A stretch of DNA of 8,897 nt from assembly GCA_005883235.1 (NCBI GenBank), contig VAYE01000031.1:1-8897 (forward strand), in the 5' to 3' direction. Position 1 is the first letter of the stretch. Each line of letters begins with the position of its first letter. The DNA is from Actinomycetota bacterium. Lineage in GTDB: Bacteria > Actinomycetota > Thermoleophilia > Gaiellales > Gaiellaceae. The notes beneath the pieces are model-generated. The model did not search any database. It saw only the letters and a program-made list of their open reading frames with translations, and had not been told where the DNA came from. The translations under genes and the position numbers were made by a program. This document shows, piece by piece, positions 6,754-8,897 of this stretch.

Positions 6754-6763
6754 CCCGGATTGC

Positions 6764-6895
6764 TCATTCCGCCGGCGCTTCGGGACGCTCGAAGTCGCGC
6801 TCGGCGTCGACGCGCCCCCAGGAGTTGGGATGGTCGTCGTCGGCGCGCCGCTCGGCAGGCTTCCACCAACGCCTGGTCCGTTCCCAGAGCCGCAT
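6764..6895 (-). CDS. Small 43-residue hypothetical protein
   Basis: The ORF starts at ATG 6895, 5 bp after the thioesterase stop, with GAGG just upstream (spacing is short), and ends at TGA 6764. The product is Trp- and charge-rich: M-R-L-W-E-R-T-R-R-W-W-K-P near the N-terminus, D-D-D-H-P-N-S-W-G in the middle and a tail of E-R-P-E-A-P-A-E. It has no membrane segment. It is more plausible than a random ORF because it sits at operon spacing, uses a balanced set of residues (Asp, Asn, Trp, His) unlike the Arg/Pro/Ala-rich shadow translations nearby, and is the only sensible frame in this stretch. The function is unknown; an amphipathic, membrane-proximal or nucleic-acid-contacting peptide would be speculation. 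Confidence 0.5.
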   Translation of the reverse strand: MRLWERTRRWWKPAERRADDDHPNSWGRVDAERDFERPEAPAE

Positions 6896-6900
6896 CGCCT

Positions 6901-7380
6901 CTACGTTCCCGCGAGCCGCCGGCGCCAAGCCTCCCCCGCGGCGCGGCCCTCCGGTGTGGCGAGGAAGTGCTCGAGCGGGACGTGGACGAACGCGGCACGC
7001 GCCTCCGCGAGCGGCGACTCGCCGTCGAGGAGGTCGCCGCGGACGCGGATGCGGCGACCACGGCTCGACTCCACCCGGGCCCGGACGAGTAGCTCGGTGT
7101 TGATCGGCACCGGGTGGCGGTAGCGGACGAAGATCCGCGCCGTCACGGTCGGGAAGCGGTACCAGGTCGCAAGCAGGCCGCAAGCCTCGTCGAGGAGGGC
7201 GGAGACGAGCCCGCCGTGGACGATCCCGGGCCCGCCCTGGTGGCGCTCGTCGAAGTGGAGGTAGGCCTCGTAGAGCTCCTCGCCCTCGACCTCCGGCACC
7301 GGCAGCTTGAGCCCGAACGGCGTGTCCCCGCAGCCCCAGCAGGCCGGGTCGTGGTGGGGCGGGATGTCGAGCGAGCTCAC
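6901..7380 (-). CDS. PaaI-type hotdog-fold acyl-CoA thioesterase
   Basis: The protein has 159 residues. It starts at GTG 7380, which overlaps the stop of the HMG-CoA reductase gene (GTGA, 7380-7377); longer versions of this frame run as antisense-like shadow inside the reductase. An N-terminal C-W-G-C-G (C14, C17) resembles the C-F-G-C-G signature found before hotdog domains of this group. The core motif is G-I-V-H-G-G-L-V-S-A-L-L-D-E (H55-G56-G57, with D64/E65 as the likely catalytic acid). The family hydrolyses acyl-CoA or aryl-CoA thioesters in the cytoplasm as a dimer or tetramer. Beta-strand pattern R-I-F-V-R-Y-R-H-P-V-P-I and a second-half strand R-I-R-V-R-G-D-L complete the fold. Tight translational coupling to the reductase suggests its substrate is a CoA ester from the same pathway, but this is inference. 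Confidence 0.88.
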   Translation of the reverse strand: MSSLDIPPHHDPACWGCGDTPFGLKLPVPEVEGEELYEAYLHFDERHQGGPGIVHGGLVSALLDEACGLLATWYRFPTVTARIFVRYRHPVPINTELLVRARVESSRGRRIRVRGDLLDGESPLAEARAAFVHVPLEHFLATPEGRAAGEAWRRRLAGT

Positions 7381-8585
7381 CGCAGCCCGCCGCGCTCGTG
7401 GTGCGCGCGGTAGAAGTTCTCCGACCCGGCCGTGGCCATCGCGGCCGAGGCCGAGAGCTCGAGCGCGAGCGTCGTCGCGGCCACGATCTGGGCGAAGCGG
7501 TAGACCTTCCCGGGCCCCGCGCAGCCGATCAGCTCGAGCCACGAGCGGGCGTAGGGGAGAGCCGTCCCGCCGCCGACGGTCGCCACCTCGAGCCCCGGCA
7601 GGCGGAGCGCGACGTGGAGGCCGCCCTCGACGCGGCGGCCCGTCCCGTGCGCCATCGAGCTCGTCCCGACCATGCCGAGGTCCTGGCCGGTGGCGGCGAA
7701 GAGCGCGGCGATCGCCGAGGCCGGCGTGAACGCGACCGACTGCATCCCCGAAGCGACCGCGCCGTGGGTGCCGGCCCACGACAGCTCGAGCAGGTCGTCG
7801 ACCGTCGTCCGCAGCACGCGCTGCACGGCCGCCTCCGTGAGCGTCGCCTCCGCGAGGACCGTCTTGCCGTGGCCCGCCTGGAAGTACTCGAACGACGGCT
7901 TCTTGTCGCCGCCCATGTTCGCCTCCAGGATCGCCCGCTCCGGCCGCACCGGCGCACGCTCCATGACGAAGCCCATGTTCAGGAGGTACGAGTTCCGGGT
8001 CATCATGTTCGCGCCGACCGCGTCTCCGGCTGTCCAGCGCCAGAGGACGTGGCACATCGGGCCGACGACGTGCGTCTTCGCCTCCCGCAGCTTCGCGAAG
8101 CGCGAGCGCGAGGGGTCGTCGAGCTCCTCCAGCCACTTGCGCGCCGCATCGAGCTCGGCCTCGATCCACCGCGCGAGCCTCACCGCCTCCTCGGCGTCGC
8201 GGCAGACGAAGCACGACGCGCGCGTGATCCGGTCGGCGAGCACGATGGTGCGGAACCCGCCCGACTCGGCGACCGCCCGCGCCCCGCGGTAGACCGAGTC
8301 GGAGAGGCCGCCTTCGGTGTGCGCGAGCGGGACGTAGACGTCCTCCGCGGCCCGGCCGCGCTCCTCGACGCGGCCGTCGGGCTCGGTGAGCTCGTACTCG
8401 CCGAGCGAGATCCGCAGCGGCCCGACCACCGACACGGGCGTGACGACCACGCCGGTCAGCGACTCCTGCGCGCCGGCGAAGGGCGCGAGGTCGTGCGCCG
8501 TCACCTCGCCGTCGAGCCCGAGCGCCTCCTGGCGCGCGCGGATCGAGCCCGGATCGTTCTTCCGGAGCCAGCGCCGAGTGGCCAT
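7377..8585 (-). CDS. hmgA: Hydroxymethylglutaryl-CoA reductase, class I-like, divergent
   Basis: The 402-residue protein starts at ATG 8585, 18 bp after the LuxR-family gene stop; no clear Shine-Dalgarno sequence is visible. All catalytic elements of HMG-CoA reductase are present in order: the E-S-L-T-G version of the ENVIG motif (41-45) followed by P-V-S-V-V-G-P; T-E-G with E91; the cofactor motif D-A-V-G-A-N-M (188-194); G-D-K-K-P-S with K228/K229; G-Q-D with D302; V-G-G-G-T (337-341); and a C-terminal A-H-H-E-R with H395. The enzyme reduces HMG-CoA to mevalonate with two NAD(P)H, the committed step of the mevalonate route to isoprenoids. It lacks membrane segments, so it is soluble. Several normally conserved positions differ: ENVIG is changed, the usual H-N-R-S end is H-E-R-G, and the P-M-A-T-T-E-G equivalent reads P-L-A-H-T-E-G. 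It is therefore likely a distant subfamily, whose substrate could differ. Confidence 0.92.
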   Translation of the reverse strand: MATRRWLRKNDPGSIRARQEALGLDGEVTAHDLAPFAGAQESLTGVVVTPVSVVGPLRISLGEYELTEPDGRVEERGRAAEDVYVPLAHTEGGLSDSVYRGARAVAESGGFRTIVLADRITRASCFVCRDAEEAVRLARWIEAELDAARKWLEELDDPSRSRFAKLREAKTHVVGPMCHVLWRWTAGDAVGANMMTRNSYLLNMGFVMERAPVRPERAILEANMGGDKKPSFEYFQAGHGKTVLAEATLTEAAVQRVLRTTVDDLLELSWAGTHGAVASGMQSVAFTPASAIAALFAATGQDLGMVGTSSMAHGTGRRVEGGLHVALRLPGLEVATVGGGTALPYARSWLELIGCAGPGKVYRFAQIVAATTLALELSASAAMATAGSENFYRAHHERGGLR

Positions 8586-8603
8586 GCGGGGGAGCTTAGG
8601 CCG

Positions 8604-8897
8604 TCAACGGGACGCGAGCTTCTCGGCGAGCTCGGCGCGTGAGCTGACGCCGAGCTTCCTGTAGACGTGCCGAAGGTGGTACTCCACCGTCTTCGGGCTG
8701 AGGAAGAGGGCGGCGGCAGCCTCACGTGTCGTCTTGCCTGCAGCGAGCAGCTGGGCGATCTGAAGCTCCTGCGGGGTGAGGGTGTCCGCGGTCGAGGCGT
8801 CGCGACGGCGGGCGGTCTCTCCAGTCGCCTCGAGCTCGGCGCGCGCGAGCTCCGACCACGGGTCGGCGCCGAGGCGATCGAACGCCTCGAGCGCCGC
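8604..8897 (-). CDS. LuxR-family transcriptional regulator, C-terminal end (partial)
   Basis: The frame is open from the window end (codon 1 at 8897) to TGA 8606-8604 and gives 97 residues with no start codon in the window. The sequence shows a GerE-type helix-turn-helix: L-T-P-Q-E-L-Q-I-A-Q-L-L, then T-R-E-A-A-A-A-L-F-L-S-P-K-T-V-E-Y-H-L, then Y-R-K-L-G-V-S-S-R-A-E-L-A. The segment before it (A-L-E-A-F-D-R-L-G-A-D-P-W-S-E-L-A-R-A-E-L) and the T-G-E-T-A-R-R-R-D linker resemble the end of large LAL/MalT-like AAA-type LuxR regulators, so most of a long protein probably lies beyond the window. The stop is 18 bp before the reductase start, consistent with one transcript, although a promoter within the gene end cannot be excluded. 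It probably acts as a DNA-binding activator; its targets are unknown. Confidence 0.9.
   Translation of the reverse strand, partial: AALEAFDRLGADPWSELARAELEATGETARRRDASTADTLTPQELQIAQLLAAGKTTREAAAALFLSPKTVEYHLRHVYRKLGVSSRAELAEKLASR

Noticed and set aside
6901..8214. Extension of the thioesterase frame upstream into the reductase (437 codons)
   Set aside because: The upstream part is a shifted Arg/Ala/Gly-rich translation of the reductase gene. The thioesterase starts sensibly at GTG 7380 with a family-like N-terminus.
8601..8610. CCGTCAACGG as an operator or terminator before the reductase
   Set aside because: The arms are only 4 bp around a 2-bp centre, and it overlaps the LuxR stop. Such short symmetry is expected by chance in this base composition.
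7398..8642. A 414-codon plus-strand frame opposite the reductase
   Set aside because: It is an Arg/Glu-rich antisense shadow. The opposite strand encodes HMG-CoA reductase with all catalytic motifs.

Overview
The window is very GC-rich DNA with tightly packed genes, many GTG starts and 4-bp gene overlaps. This looks like a high-GC actinobacterium. Protein style (Ala/Arg-rich, LuxR-type end with SPKTVEYHL) would fit the Thermoleophilia, but that lineage is an inference from composition and cannot be proven here.

Layout. The plus strand (3-2411) carries the 3' part of a giant collagen-like protein gene: 200 uninterrupted Gly-X-Y triplets followed by a 99-residue globular C-terminal domain. A small two-TM membrane protein follows 39 bp later. 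All other genes run on the minus strand and converge on the small protein at a shared CTAG (2408-2411). In transcription order the minus strand has: the C-terminal end of a LuxR-family regulator (8897-8604, cut by the window edge); a class I-like HMG-CoA reductase; a PaaI-type hotdog thioesterase that overlaps it by 4 bp; a 43-codon small ORF; an 88-bp intergenic stretch packed with three inverted repeats; a three-domain metallo-beta-lactamase/pseudo-rhodanese/rhodanese protein of CstB (persulfide dioxygenase-sulfurtransferase) architecture; a single-TM protein with an extracytoplasmic domain; and a large polytopic, GT-C-like membrane protein with a C-terminal beta-rich domain.

How they may work together. 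The LuxR-end/HMG-CoA reductase/thioesterase/small ORF group has gaps of 18, -4 and 5 bp and reads like one operon acting on acyl-CoA/mevalonate chemistry. The CstB-like/single-TM/GT-C-like group (gaps 6 and -4 bp) reads like a second operon, probably with its own promoter and operator in the palindrome-rich gap. The first gene is sulfur/persulfide handling and the next two are envelope proteins of unknown role. The collagen-like protein and the two-TM protein are presumably envelope or extracellular.

Most noteworthy: the extremely basic, acid-depleted hexad collagen with a ~216-bp higher-order repeat; a probable CTG start (4690) that adds about 60 hydrophobic residues to the GT-C-like protein; the degenerate middle rhodanese; the symmetric elements before the CstB-like gene; and the divergent HMG-CoA reductase/thioesterase pair. 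No RNA genes, CRISPR arrays, insertion sequences or origins were seen.
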